From assembly GCF_014841105.1 (NCBI RefSeq), contig NZ_JACYWE010000001.1, positions 141,517 through 205,516 of the forward strand: a stretch of 64,000 nucleotides of DNA. Reading direction: 5' to 3'. A program made the position numbers and the translations under genes. Shown here piece after piece: positions 17,978 through 26,948 of this stretch; within the stretch, counting starts at the first letter, position 1, and each line of letters opens with the position of its first letter. Below the pieces are notes generated by a model. It made no database searches and had not been told where the DNA came from. It saw only the letters and a program-made list of their open reading frames with translations. This DNA is from Lolliginicoccus lacisalsi. Lineage in GTDB: Bacteria > Actinomycetota > Actinomycetes > Mycobacteriales > Mycobacteriaceae.

Positions 17978-18033
17978 CTAGGCGGCGCACAGGTCACGGG
18001 CTCGCAAGAAGACAGCATCAAGCATCGCGGGGG
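17978..18033 (-). pseudogene. Second copy of the udgB 3' end (left flank of CYP153 islet)
   Basis: This 56-bp segment encodes PAMLDAVFLRARDLCAA-stop on the minus strand. It matches the last 17 codons of the intact udgB (21155-21210) at 47 of 56 bases and 15 of 17 residues. Six of the nine differences are silent. No other udgB sequence precedes it. Together the two copies form a direct repeat bracketing the CYP153 genes. Confidence 0.9.
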
Positions 18034-18110
18034 CGAACACCCCTGTGCAAGATCCGTGAGTAGTGACGGTCCTGGTCATCGCTCGCACAATCAAGCATAG
18101 GATGAGAAAT

Positions 18111-18431
18111 ATGGGAAAGATCACATTCATTTCGTACGATGGCGAAGAGACCGAGGTCGACATCGTCGAGGGACAGACGCTGATGCAGCTCGCGACCAAT
18201 AACGGCATCGCGGGCATTGACGGCGACTGCGGAGGCGAGGCGGCCTGCGGCACGTGTCACATCATTCTCGAAGCCGAGTGGTTCAACAAGGCCGGCGACC
18301 AGAGCGATGACGAGGCCCAGATGCTCGACCTGACACCGGAGCGCGAGGCCACGTCGCGACTTTCGTGCCAGATCAAGGCCACCGAATCGATGGACGGCAT
18401 GACCGTTCGGCTCCCCGAGTTCCAGATGTAG
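18111..18431 (+). CDS. [2Fe-2S] ferredoxin (CYP153 electron donor)
   Basis: A 106-residue adrenodoxin/putidaredoxin-type ferredoxin. DGDCGGEAACGTCHIIL supplies three cluster cysteines in C-x5-C-x2-C spacing and the fourth is in LSCQIKAT. It passes electrons from the flavin reductase to the P450. The start at 18111 follows TAGGATGAGAAAT. The order ferredoxin, P450, reductase is that of CYP153 alkane hydroxylase operons. Confidence 0.92.
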   Translation: MGKITFISYDGEETEVDIVEGQTLMQLATNNGIAGIDGDCGGEAACGTCHIILEAEWFNKAGDQSDDEAQMLDLTPEREATSRLSCQIKATESMDGMTVRLPEFQM

Positions 18432-18480
18432 TCCCGGCACTTCTCGAAGACATTTCCAAGGCTACAGCGAGGTAGGCAGA

Positions 18481-19896
18481 ATGATGAACGTACTCGGTCA
18501 GGTCAAGACAAGCGTCGTCGACCCGGTGAGGAGCAGGGTCGAGCAGGTTTTCCCAATCGACGTGCTGGTCAAGGCGGCGCACGCATACAACCGCACTCGT
18601 CGCCTCGTGGACAAGAGTGAACGGTCGCCGATCTTCGTCGAGCGGCCGATCCCGGACGGCCCGGATATCGCGCTGGCCGACATCGACATGAGCAACCCGT
18701 TCCTGTACCGCCAGGGGCAGTGGGAGTCGCATTTCAAGCGACTGCGGGACGAGTCCCCGGTGCACTTCCAGGACAAGGGTCCGTTCGGCCCGTTCTGGTC
18801 GGTCACCCGCTACGAGGACATCCTCGCGATGGACAAGAACCACCAGGTGTTCTCGGCCGAGCCGTCCATCATCATCGGCAAGTTTCCCGCGGGCTTCGAC
18901 ATCAAGATGTTCATCGCCATGGACCCCCCGAAGCACGACGCCCAGCGTGCCGCGGTGCAAGGCGTGGTCGCTCCGAAGAACCTCAAAGAGCTGGAAGGGC
19001 TGATCCGCTCCCGCGTCCAGGAGGTGCTCGACGGGCTGCCCGTCGGCGAACCGTTCAACTGGGTGGACCGCGTCTCGATCGAGCTCACCGGCCGCATGCT
19101 CGCGACCCTGCTGGACTACCCGTACGAGCTCCGGCGGGAGCTCACGGTGATCTCCGACTTGGCTTCGGGCGTGCCGGCGGCGACGGGCGGCACGTCCGAC
19201 CTCGACGAGGTGTTCACCTCCTGCATCCCGATCCTCCGCAGGGTCATGCACCTGTGGGGTGACAAGAAGGCCCGCCTCGCCGCCGGGGAGGAACCAGGCT
19301 ACGACTTGATCAGCCTGTTGCTGGCCGACGAGAGCACCAAGGACATGATGGAACGTCGTCCGATGGAGTTCCTCGGCAACTTTTTGCTGCTCGTCATCGG
19401 CGGCAACGACACGACGCGCAACTCGATGAGCGGTGGCGTGTACGCGCTGAACAAGTTCCCGGACGAGTTCGCCAAGCTCAAGGCCAACCCGAAGCTGATC
19501 CCGAACATGGTGTCGGAGATAATCCGCTGGCAGACGCCTTTGGCCTACATGGCGCGCCGGGCCAAGGAAGACACCGTCGTCGGCGGCCAGCAGATCAAGA
19601 AGGGCGAGAAGCTCCTCATGTGGTATGCCTCCGGCAACCGCGACGAGCGCCACTTCGATAGCCCGGAGAAGCTGATCATCGACCGCAAGAACGCGCGCAA
19701 CCACATCGCGTTCGGCTTCGGTGTGCACCGCTGCATGGGCAACCGGCTCGCCGAGCTGCAGCTGCGCATCCTCTGGGAGGAATTGCTCGAACGGTTCGAC
19801 GACATCAAGGTACTCGAGGAGCCTGAGATCGTGCAGTCAACCTTCGTGCGCGGATACTCGAAGCTGATGGTCGAGCTCACCAAGAGGCAGGCCTGA
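18481..19896 (+). CDS. cyp153A: CYP153-family cytochrome P450 alkane hydroxylase
   Basis: A 471-residue soluble P450. The I-helix reads VIGGNDTTRNSMSGG, the ExxR motif is EIIR, and the heme-binding loop is FGFGVHRCMGNRLAE with axial Cys418. The N-terminal region DIDMSNPFLYRQGQWESHFK and FSAEPSIIIG are characteristic of the CYP153 subfamily, which hydroxylates the terminal carbon of medium-chain n-alkanes. A ferredoxin lies upstream and its reductase starts four bases after the stop. No regulator is present in the islet. Confidence 0.93.
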   Translation: MMNVLGQVKTSVVDPVRSRVEQVFPIDVLVKAAHAYNRTRRLVDKSERSPIFVERPIPDGPDIALADIDMSNPFLYRQGQWESHFKRLRDESPVHFQDKGPFGPFWSVTRYEDILAMDKNHQVFSAEPSIIIGKFPAGFDIKMFIAMDPPKHDAQRAAVQGVVAPKNLKELEGLIRSRVQEVLDGLPVGEPFNWVDRVSIELTGRMLATLLDYPYELRRELTVISDLASGVPAATGGTSDLDEVFTSCIPILRRVMHLWGDKKARLAAGEEPGYDLISLLLADESTKDMMERRPMEFLGNFLLLVIGGNDTTRNSMSGGVYALNKFPDEFAKLKANPKLIPNMVSEIIRWQTPLAYMARRAKEDTVVGGQQIKKGEKLLMWYASGNRDERHFDSPEKLIIDRKNARNHIAFGFGVHRCMGNRLAELQLRILWEELLERFDDIKVLEEPEIVQSTFVRGYSKLMVELTKRQA

Positions 19897-19899
19897 CAT

Positions 19900-21147
19900 A
19901 TGCGCGTGCTGATCATCGGAGCAAGCCACGCTGGGGCGCAGGTGTGCGCCAACCTGCGTCAGGACGGCTGGACTGGGGAAATCCTCGGCATCGGTGACGA
20001 GCCGGTCCTGCCCTACCACCGGCCCCCGCTCTCCAAGGCGTACCTCGCAGGCAAGACAACGCTTGACGAGCAGCTCATCCGCCCCGCGGCGTACTACGAG
20101 AAGCACGACATCACGTTCCGTGTCGCCCATGTCGATAGCATCGACCGAGAGGCTCACACCGTCACGCTGTCCGATGGCGAACAAGTCAGCTACGACAAGC
20201 TTGTGCTGTGCCTCGGTGCCCGGCCACGCAGCCTTCCCCGCGCGGGCGCAGAGCTCGCTGGTGTGCATTATCTTCGCGACGCCGCCGACACCGAGGCGAT
20301 CCGTGACGAACTGCACGCCAAGGGGCTGCACGCCAGCGGACGCGTCACGATCATCGGCGCTGGCTACATCGGCTTGGAGGCGGCCGCATCGCTGCGCCAG
20401 CTCGGCGTCGAGGTCACGGTCCTGGAGAGCGCCGAGCGTGTGCTGCAGCGGGTCACGGCCCCGGAACTGTCAGAGTTCTACACACGCGTCCACCGAGAGG
20501 AAGGTGTGGACTTGCGTACCGGGGTCGCCATCTCGGGCATCGAGGGCGACGAGCACGTGCGCGGGGTGCGCCTCGCAGACGGTGAACTCGTTCCCGCCGA
20601 CCTCGTGATCATCGGCATTGGTATCGTGCCCAACGTGGAGCTCGCCGAAGCTGCCGGCCTGGCAGTGGAGAACGGGGTTGTCATCGACGACCACGGGCAA
20701 ACGAGCGCCCCGGACATCTTCGCAGCCGGGGACTGCGCGAGCCACTACCTCGCCCGGTACGGGCGCCAGATCCGCCTCGAGTCGGTGCCCAGCGCCGGGG
20801 AACAAGCCAAAGCAGTCGGAGCCAGGATCTGCGACAAGGAGAAGGAGATCAAGGCTCTCCCGTGGTTCTGGTCCGACCAGTACGAGCTCAAGCTACAGAT
20901 CGCCGGCCTCAACGACGGCTACGACAGCATAGTGCTGCGCGGAGACCCAGCGGCTGGACGTAGTTTCGCTTGTTTCTACTTCAAGCAGGGGCAAATGATT
21001 TCCGCCGACTGCGTGAACCACCCGAAAGAGTTCGTTTTCGCGCGGCGCGTCATCGGTGATCAACTGGCAGTTGATCCGGAGAAACTGGCAGATCCGGAGA
21101 ACTCGTTGAACGACTTGCTGCGCGCGGCACAGGCCGAGCGGGCCTGA
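19900..21147 (+). CDS. NAD(P)H-dependent ferredoxin reductase (FAD)
   Basis: A 415-residue flavoprotein of the putidaredoxin/rubredoxin reductase family. The FAD-binding start is LIIGASHAGAQVCANLRQDG, and the NADH-binding motif is VTIIGAGYIGLEAAASLRQLG (about 148-168). SAPDIFAAGDCASHYL is the second FAD-contact motif. It is translationally close to the P450 gene (ATG four bases past the P450 stop), completing the three-component hydroxylase. The stop is seven bases from the convergent stop of udgB. Confidence 0.92.
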   Translation: MRVLIIGASHAGAQVCANLRQDGWTGEILGIGDEPVLPYHRPPLSKAYLAGKTTLDEQLIRPAAYYEKHDITFRVAHVDSIDREAHTVTLSDGEQVSYDKLVLCLGARPRSLPRAGAELAGVHYLRDAADTEAIRDELHAKGLHASGRVTIIGAGYIGLEAAASLRQLGVEVTVLESAERVLQRVTAPELSEFYTRVHREEGVDLRTGVAISGIEGDEHVRGVRLADGELVPADLVIIGIGIVPNVELAEAAGLAVENGVVIDDHGQTSAPDIFAAGDCASHYLARYGRQIRLESVPSAGEQAKAVGARICDKEKEIKALPWFWSDQYELKLQIAGLNDGYDSIVLRGDPAAGRSFACFYFKQGQMISADCVNHPKEFVFARRVIGDQLAVDPEKLADPENSLNDLLRAAQAERA

Positions 21148-21154
21148 CGGCTGA

Positions 21155-21928
21155 CTAGGCCGCGCACAGGTCACGAGCGCGCAGGAAGATGGTGTCGAGC
21201 ATCGCGGGGGTCAGTCGGCCCGTGAACGTGTTGTGCTGGCTGGGGTGGAAGCAGCCGACCAGCGTCAACGACCGGCCGTCCGTATGATCGACAGTGATCT
21301 CCGCCCCGTGCCCGAAGCGGGGGCGCGGCCGGGGCACCTTCCATCCGTCGGCAACGAGGCGGGCGAGCAGGGCCTGCCAGCCGAAGCCTCCAAGCACCAC
21401 CGCCACCCGCAGGGTGGGCGCGAGCAGCTCGAGCTCGCGGGAGAGGTATGCCCCGCACCGGTCCCGCTCGGACGGGGTGGGCTTGTTCGCCGGCGGGGCA
21501 CAGTGCACCGGGGCGACGAGGCGCGCGCCATGCAGCTCGAGGCCATCGTCGGCGTCGCGCGCCCAGCCCTGGCTGGCGAGGCCCGCACGGTGCATCGACG
21601 CGAAGAGGAAATCGCCGCTCTGGTCGCCGGTGAACAGGCGCCCGGTGCGGTTGGCGCCGTGCGCGGCCGGAGCGAGGCCCACCACGGCGATGGACGCAGC
21701 GGGATCGCCGAATCCTGGCACGGCCCGCGCCCAGTAGTCCCAGTCGCGGTAGCGCGGCGGCTTGTCGCGGCCGACCTCCTCGCGCCACGCGACGAGCCGT
21801 GGGCAGGCGCGGCAGCTCGCGATGAGAGCGTCGAGCTCATCGAGGGACCGCGCTTGCTGTGCCCGATCGGGCGCGGTCCCGGGATCTCCCGCTCCCTCCG
21901 GGCCAGCGGGCGTGCTGCGCGAAGCCAT
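21155..21928 (-). CDS. udgB: Family 5 uracil-DNA glycosylase
   Basis: A 257-residue iron-sulfur uracil-DNA glycosylase. CRACPRL near residue 40 holds two cluster cysteines. GLAPAAHGANRTGRLFTGDQ is the family-5 catalytic motif A, and CFHPSQHNTFTGRLTPAM is motif B. It removes uracil and other deaminated bases. The ATG at 21928 is chosen; the frame extends to a GTG at 21973. Its last 56 bases are repeated at 17978-18033 on the other side of the CYP153 genes. Confidence 0.9.
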   Translation of the reverse strand: MASRSTPAGPEGAGDPGTAPDRAQQARSLDELDALIASCRACPRLVAWREEVGRDKPPRYRDWDYWARAVPGFGDPAASIAVVGLAPAAHGANRTGRLFTGDQSGDFLFASMHRAGLASQGWARDADDGLELHGARLVAPVHCAPPANKPTPSERDRCGAYLSRELELLAPTLRVAVVLGGFGWQALLARLVADGWKVPRPRPRFGHGAEITVDHTDGRSLTLVGCFHPSQHNTFTGRLTPAMLDTIFLRARDLCAA

Positions 21929-22036
21929 GCCGTCATCGTGGCATGCCACCGTGCGGGAGGACAGCGGGAGCACTACGGTAGTGCGAGGAATCCGCGCGAA
22001 CAGTCAAGCGCGGCAATCACTATGAAGGAGGCGTCC

Positions 22037-22318
22037 ATGGGATTCGGCGACATCATGAACAAGGCAAAGAACCTCGCGCAGCAGAACCCTGACAAGGCGC
22101 GCGCGGCCATCGACAAGGTCGAGGACACCATCGACGAGAAGACCGGCAGCAAGTACGGCGATCACATCCGCAAGGGTGGGGATACCGTCGAGGGCCATCT
22201 CGGCATCTCCGAGCAGGAGGCCGCGGAGGCTGGCCAGCAGCAGGAGCAAGCCGCGGATACGCAGCAGGAGACCACGAGCGAGGGCCAGGCAGGCACCAAG
22301 CAGGCCGACAACAAGTAG
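22037..22318 (+). CDS. MT0933-type antitoxin-like protein
   Basis: A 93-residue acidic, hydrophilic protein. MNKAKNLAQQNPDKARAAID followed by IDEKTGSKYGDHIRKG matches the small mycobacterial antitoxin family named after MT0933. The C-terminus is Gln/Glu/Thr-rich and probably disordered. No toxin gene lies beside it, so a role as an orphan or stress protein is equally possible. The start at 22037 follows AAGGAGG; an ATG at 22022 precedes that site. Confidence 0.7.
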   Translation: MGFGDIMNKAKNLAQQNPDKARAAIDKVEDTIDEKTGSKYGDHIRKGGDTVEGHLGISEQEAAEAGQQQEQAADTQQETTSEGQAGTKQADNK

Positions 22319-22458
22319 GCCTTCGCCCAGCGATGATCGCGGACCGGCGGCTCCCTCCGCCAGCGCGATGGAAGCAGCGCTAAGCACCACGCCCGCACGG
22401 CGCGCGCCCCTTAGGATGGCAGCACACCCGATGCCACGGCCCCGAGGAGGGACACACC

Positions 22459-23916
22459 GTGCACAGGCCCATGATGCACCTCGCGAGCGTGGATAGCGCT
22501 GCCCTCCGCGATGCCACCAAGGCAGTCAAGGATGAGCTGGATGTGCCGGACGGCTACCCGCCCGGCGCGGAGGCCGAGGCTGCCGCGGCGGTGGACCGCT
22601 GCTCCGCGGAACGGCGCGACGCGACATCGATCCCGCTAGTGACGATCGACCCGCCCGGCTCCCGCGACCTCGATCAAGCCCTGGACATCGAGCGGCACCG
22701 CGGGGGCTATCGCGTGCACTACGCCATCGCCGATGTGGCCGCGCTCATCGAGCCGGGCGGGGCGCTCGACAAGGAATCGCAGCGACGCGGCGAGACCTGG
22801 TACGGCCCGGACATGCGGATCCCGCTGCATCCGGCAGTGCTATCGGAGGGGGCCGCCTCGCTCCTGCCGGGCAAGGAGCGCCTCGCGGTGCTCTGGACCA
22901 TCGACCTCGACGCGGAGGGCGACCGGACATCGACGCACGTCGAGCGCGCCCGCGTGCGCAGCCGCGAGCAGCTCGATTACCAGCAAGCGCAGCATCGCAT
23001 CGACAGCGGGGCACGTTCCCACGGCTCCAGGCCCGATGATCCGCTAGGCCTCCTCGCCGAGGTGGGGCGCCTGCGCCTGGAGCAGGAGCGGGCGCGAGGC
23101 GGGGTATCCCTGCCACTGCCGGACCAGACCATCCACACCGACGGCGATGCCTGGACCCTGCGGTACGGCACATCGCGCCCCGCCGAGCAGTGGAATGCAC
23201 AGCTCTCGCTGCTCACGGGCATGGCCGCGGCCGAGATCATGCTCGACGGTGGAACGGGCATCCTGCGCACCCTGCCCGCCGCCGATGAGCACGCGACGCG
23301 ACGAGTGCGCCGGGCCGCCCACGCGCTGGGAATCGACTGGCCCACGACCACCCCCTACCCGGAGTTCGTGCGCGGGCTCGATCCTGCCCGTCCCGAGGAT
23401 GCCGCGATGCTGATCGCCTGCACGCGCTTGCTGCGCGGCGCCGGGTACGAGCCGTTCACCGCGGCCCCCCGGGACACCACCGCCCGGGTGCATTCAGCGG
23501 TGGCGAGCACCTACGCGCATGTGACCGCGCCGTTGCGCCGCCTCGTCGACCGCTACGGCGCGGAATGCTGCCTGGCCCATGCAGGCGGCCGGGAGGTGCC
23601 CGATTGGGTGCTGGAGGCGTTGCCCGACCTGCCAGGCATCATGCGTGGCTCCTCGCAGCGCGCCGCGACGTTCGGCAACGCGATGGTCGATCTCGTCGAG
23701 GCGGCGCTGCTCGCTCCCGCGGTGGGGCGCGAGTTCCCTGGTGTGGTCCTCGAGGCGAGCGACAAGGATCCACGGACCGGCACGATCATGATCCGCGAGC
23801 CCGCCATCGAGGCGCGCATCACCGCCGAGCAGGACCTCCCGGTCGGCGCCGACGTGCGGGCGCGGCTCGTCGAGGCCGATGCCATGGCGCGGCGGGTCGA
23901 GTTCGCGCTCGCCTAG
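22459..23916 (+). CDS. RNB-domain ribonuclease (RNase II/R family)
   Basis: A 485-residue 3'-5' exoribonuclease-like protein made mostly of one RNB catalytic domain. TIDPPGSRDLDQALDIER supplies the metal-binding acidic cluster, and HYAIADVAALIEPGGALDKE and DMRIPLHPAVLSEGAASLLPG are typical of the domain. TYAHVTAPLRRLVDRYGAEC is the late conserved block. It lacks the cold-shock and S1 domains of full RNase R (about 650-800 residues), the form usual in actinobacteria. The GTG at 22459 follows GAGGAGGG. Confidence 0.87.
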   Translation: MHRPMMHLASVDSAALRDATKAVKDELDVPDGYPPGAEAEAAAAVDRCSAERRDATSIPLVTIDPPGSRDLDQALDIERHRGGYRVHYAIADVAALIEPGGALDKESQRRGETWYGPDMRIPLHPAVLSEGAASLLPGKERLAVLWTIDLDAEGDRTSTHVERARVRSREQLDYQQAQHRIDSGARSHGSRPDDPLGLLAEVGRLRLEQERARGGVSLPLPDQTIHTDGDAWTLRYGTSRPAEQWNAQLSLLTGMAAAEIMLDGGTGILRTLPAADEHATRRVRRAAHALGIDWPTTTPYPEFVRGLDPARPEDAAMLIACTRLLRGAGYEPFTAAPRDTTARVHSAVASTYAHVTAPLRRLVDRYGAECCLAHAGGREVPDWVLEALPDLPGIMRGSSQRAATFGNAMVDLVEAALLAPAVGREFPGVVLEASDKDPRTGTIMIREPAIEARITAEQDLPVGADVRARLVEADAMARRVEFALA

Positions 23917-23925
23917 CCGATCCCG

Positions 23926-25023
23926 CTACGCCGGGGCAGCCTCGATGATCGAGGTGGGCGCCACCGTCGGCACCACCCGCGACAGCTCGAACCCCGCAGC
24001 GCCGAGAAGATCGCGGAACTGCTGCTCGGTGCGCTCGCGGCCCGTTGCCTGCACGAGCATCTCGAGGTCCAGCCACTTGCCGAAGTGGGGGGTGTTGCCT
24101 TCCGGGAGCACCGTCTCGACGAGCAGCAGGGTCGCATCGTTGCCCATCGCATCGCGCACCGTGCGCAGGATGCGGGTGGCCGCGTCGTCATCCCAGTCGT
24201 GGATGATGCTCTTGAGCACATAGGCGTCGGCCCCGCCGGGGACGGCTTCGAAGAACGAGCCGCCGTTGATCGCGACCCGGTCGCCCACGCCCTCCTCGAC
24301 GAGGAGCTCCGAGGCTCCCGCGACGACGCTGTCGAGGTCGAACAGGATGCCTTTCGCCGTGGGAGCGGCGCGCAGGATGCCGGCGAGCAGCGCGCCGTGC
24401 CCGCCGCCGATGTCGGCGATCGTGGTGAAGCGGCTGAAGTCGTAGGCCGCGACCGTGTGTGGCACGGAGATTCGCGAGACGTCGGTCATCGCACGGTTGA
24501 ACACTGCCGAGAAGTCCGGATTGGCGCCGAGGAACTCGAACGCCGTCATGCCGCGGAGCATCTCGAGGCTCGGCTTGCCCGTCTGCACCGAGTACAGCAG
24601 GTGCGACCAATGCTCCCAATGCGTGGGGTCGCCGAACATGAGGACGAGCGACCGGACCGTGTCGGGGGAATCCTCGCGCAGCGTGTCCGCGAGTGGCGTC
24701 AGGCCGAATACCCCGGGGCGTGTCTCGGTGAAAATGCCGTGGGTGGCCAGTGCGCGCAGCAACCGATGCAGCGCGTCAGGATCAGCGTCGACGTGCTCGG
24801 CGATCTCGGCCACGGGCCGGGCACCGTCGATGAGCACCTCCGCGACCCCAAGGCGCGTCGCCACATAGGTGGCCTGCGCGACCCAGCTCCCAATCATCAC
24901 CTCGAGCACCGAGGCGGAGGCGGGGACCATGCGTCGCGCGGTGGCGCTGAGCGCGTTGCGCACGCTCGCGACGGCGCGGATCACGCGCGCGGGAGGCAGC
25001 GCGGGCTTGCCAAGTCGGATCAT
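23926..25023 (-). CDS. SAM-dependent O-methyltransferase (acetylserotonin-MT type)
   Basis: A 365-residue methyltransferase. The N-terminal winged-helix dimerisation region reads IGSWVAQATYVATRLGVAEV and EIAEHVDADPDALHRLLRAL. The SAM-binding motif is TIADIGGGHGALLAGIL (about 205-221), and IIHDWDDDAATRILRTVRDA carries the catalytic His-Asp region. Such enzymes methylate hydroxyl groups of aromatic or polyketide-like natural products. GAGGAC precedes the ATG. There are no biosynthetic neighbours, so the substrate is unknown. Confidence 0.87.
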   Translation of the reverse strand: MIRLGKPALPPARVIRAVASVRNALSATARRMVPASASVLEVMIGSWVAQATYVATRLGVAEVLIDGARPVAEIAEHVDADPDALHRLLRALATHGIFTETRPGVFGLTPLADTLREDSPDTVRSLVLMFGDPTHWEHWSHLLYSVQTGKPSLEMLRGMTAFEFLGANPDFSAVFNRAMTDVSRISVPHTVAAYDFSRFTTIADIGGGHGALLAGILRAAPTAKGILFDLDSVVAGASELLVEEGVGDRVAINGGSFFEAVPGGADAYVLKSIIHDWDDDAATRILRTVRDAMGNDATLLLVETVLPEGNTPHFGKWLDLEMLVQATGRERTEQQFRDLLGAAGFELSRVVPTVAPTSIIEAAPA

Positions 25024-25234
25024 GGCGTCCTCACAAGGTCAGGGGCGAGACGTCCTGCGGGCCAGAGGGTGCTGGCTTGGACTAGTGCTTAGCACGGCAT
25101 GCGTGACCCACGCTACAGTTGCGCGATCCCGGAGCGGACGTTGACTGCCGCGCGAGGCGGACTGGCATCCCCGCGTCGCCCCGTGTGGGATCCTGGGGTA
25201 GCAGTTCCCCGCGCTCGGGAAGGACCCTCCACTC

Positions 25235-26899
25235 GTGATCGCACGCATCGCAACGGCCGCGCGCCGGCTCGTCGGCCGGTCGCTCGAACCGCTCGCCGAG
25301 CCCAGCTATGGCTTCGACCCCCGACGTCCGTGGCTGCTGACCGCGGAGGAGCGCGACAACCCCGCCGCGGACGTGGCGCCCTGGACGTCGGGAAACCAGG
25401 TGATGCCGCTGATCGACGGGCGCGACTACTTCGCGCGCCTAGCGACGACGCTCGCCGCGGCAGGCACGAACGATCTAGTGCTGTTCACCGATTGGCGTGG
25501 CGACCCCGAGCAAGTGCTCGACGAGCACGGCACCACCATCGCTGAGGCCCTCGCGGGGGCCGCTCGTCGCGGCGCGATGGTCCGAGGGCTCATGTGGCGC
25601 TCGCATCCCGAGATCATGGGCTTCACCGGCGAGCGGCACCGCGAGCTCGCTGACCTCATCACCCAGGCCGGCGGCGAGGTCGTCCTCGATCATCGTGTGC
25701 TCACCACCGGCAGCCATCACCAGAAGTTCATCGTCATCCGCTACGGCCGCGATGAGCAGCCCGATGTGGCGTTCGTCGGGGGCATCGATCTCGCGCGCTC
25801 GCGCCGCGATACCAGCGAGCATGCTGGGGATCCCCTGGCGCGCGACTTCCCTCCCGAGTACGGGCCCACGCCGCCCTGGCACGATGTGCAGGTAGAGATC
25901 CAGGGCCCCGGCGTCGCCGATGTGGAGACCGTGTTCCGGGAACGCTGGCACGATCCCGCGCTGCCCTCCCGCTTGCCGTGGCATTCCCTGCCGGACCTGC
26001 TGCACCCCCGCATCGCTTTCAATCCCGCGCCGCTGCCCGATCAGGCTCCCGCGCCGCCGCCCGCGGGCACCTGCGACGTCCAGCTGCTGCGCACGTATCC
26101 GCGGCGGCGACCGGCGTACCCGTTCGCGCCACGCGGCGAGCGGTCCATCGCCAGGGGCTATGCCAAGGCGGTGCACCGGGCCCGCTCGCTGATCTACATC
26201 GAGGACCAGTACATGTGGTCGCTCGACGTGGCCAGGGTCTTCGCGCATGCGCTGCGCGAGAATCCTGGCCTGCGCATGGTCGTCGTGGTACCCCGCTTCC
26301 TCGACGAGGATGGGGCGATCACCATCCCCTCGGCTCTGCTCGGGCACGCCCAGGCGCTCCAGGAGCTCCACGATGCCGCTGCCAGCCGCGTAGCGATCTA
26401 TGACCTCGAGAACCATGCGGGCACCCCGGTCTACGTGCACGCCAAGGTGTCGGTCATCGACGATGTGTGGGCCACTGTGGGCAGCGACAACTTCAACCGG
26501 CGATCCTGGACCCACGATTCCGAGCTCACCGCGGCCATCCTCGACGAGCGGCTCGACGGGCGGGAGCCGACCGATCCCGGGGGGCTCGGCGACAACGCCC
26601 GGGTGCTCGCCCGCGAGCTGCGGCTCAAGCTTGCCGCCGAGCATCTCGACCGCTCCCCCGGCGATATCGGCGATCTCATCGATCCGAGCAGCTTCTTCGA
26701 CATGATGCGGGCCCACGCGCAGGCCCTCGATGCATGGCACGCCTCGGGCAGGGTCGGCGAGCGGCCGCCGGGCCGATTGCGCGCGCATTCCCTCGACGGG
26801 GCTCCCCGCTGGCAGCGCCTCCTCGCCGCGCCGGTCTACCGCGCGGTCGTCGATCCTGATGGCCGACCGAGCCGCATGAGGCTCGCCCGCCGGTTCTGA
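25235..26899 (+). CDS. Phospholipase D family protein
   Basis: A 554-residue protein with two PLD half-sites. The second, YVHAKVSVIDDVWATVGSDN, is a complete HxKx4D motif (His402, Lys404, Asp409). The first, SHHQKFIVIRYG (His162, Lys164), has Arg where Asp is expected. SDNFNRRSW and IYIEDQYMWS support the family. Enzymes of this fold hydrolyse or transfer phosphodiester bonds, usually in phospholipids. No signal peptide is evident. Confidence 0.85.
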   Translation: MIARIATAARRLVGRSLEPLAEPSYGFDPRRPWLLTAEERDNPAADVAPWTSGNQVMPLIDGRDYFARLATTLAAAGTNDLVLFTDWRGDPEQVLDEHGTTIAEALAGAARRGAMVRGLMWRSHPEIMGFTGERHRELADLITQAGGEVVLDHRVLTTGSHHQKFIVIRYGRDEQPDVAFVGGIDLARSRRDTSEHAGDPLARDFPPEYGPTPPWHDVQVEIQGPGVADVETVFRERWHDPALPSRLPWHSLPDLLHPRIAFNPAPLPDQAPAPPPAGTCDVQLLRTYPRRRPAYPFAPRGERSIARGYAKAVHRARSLIYIEDQYMWSLDVARVFAHALRENPGLRMVVVVPRFLDEDGAITIPSALLGHAQALQELHDAAASRVAIYDLENHAGTPVYVHAKVSVIDDVWATVGSDNFNRRSWTHDSELTAAILDERLDGREPTDPGGLGDNARVLARELRLKLAAEHLDRSPGDIGDLIDPSSFFDMMRAHAQALDAWHASGRVGERPPGRLRAHSLDGAPRWQRLLAAPVYRAVVDPDGRPSRMRLARRF

Positions 26900-26948
26900 G
26901 GCGGCCGATGCTCGGGGCAGCAGCGCGCCCACCGCCTAGGATGGCGGC

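Noticed and set aside
22037..22318. Complete toxin-antitoxin pair
   Set aside because: Only the antitoxin-like gene is present; the adjacent frames are shadows and the next gene is an RNB nuclease far larger than a toxin.
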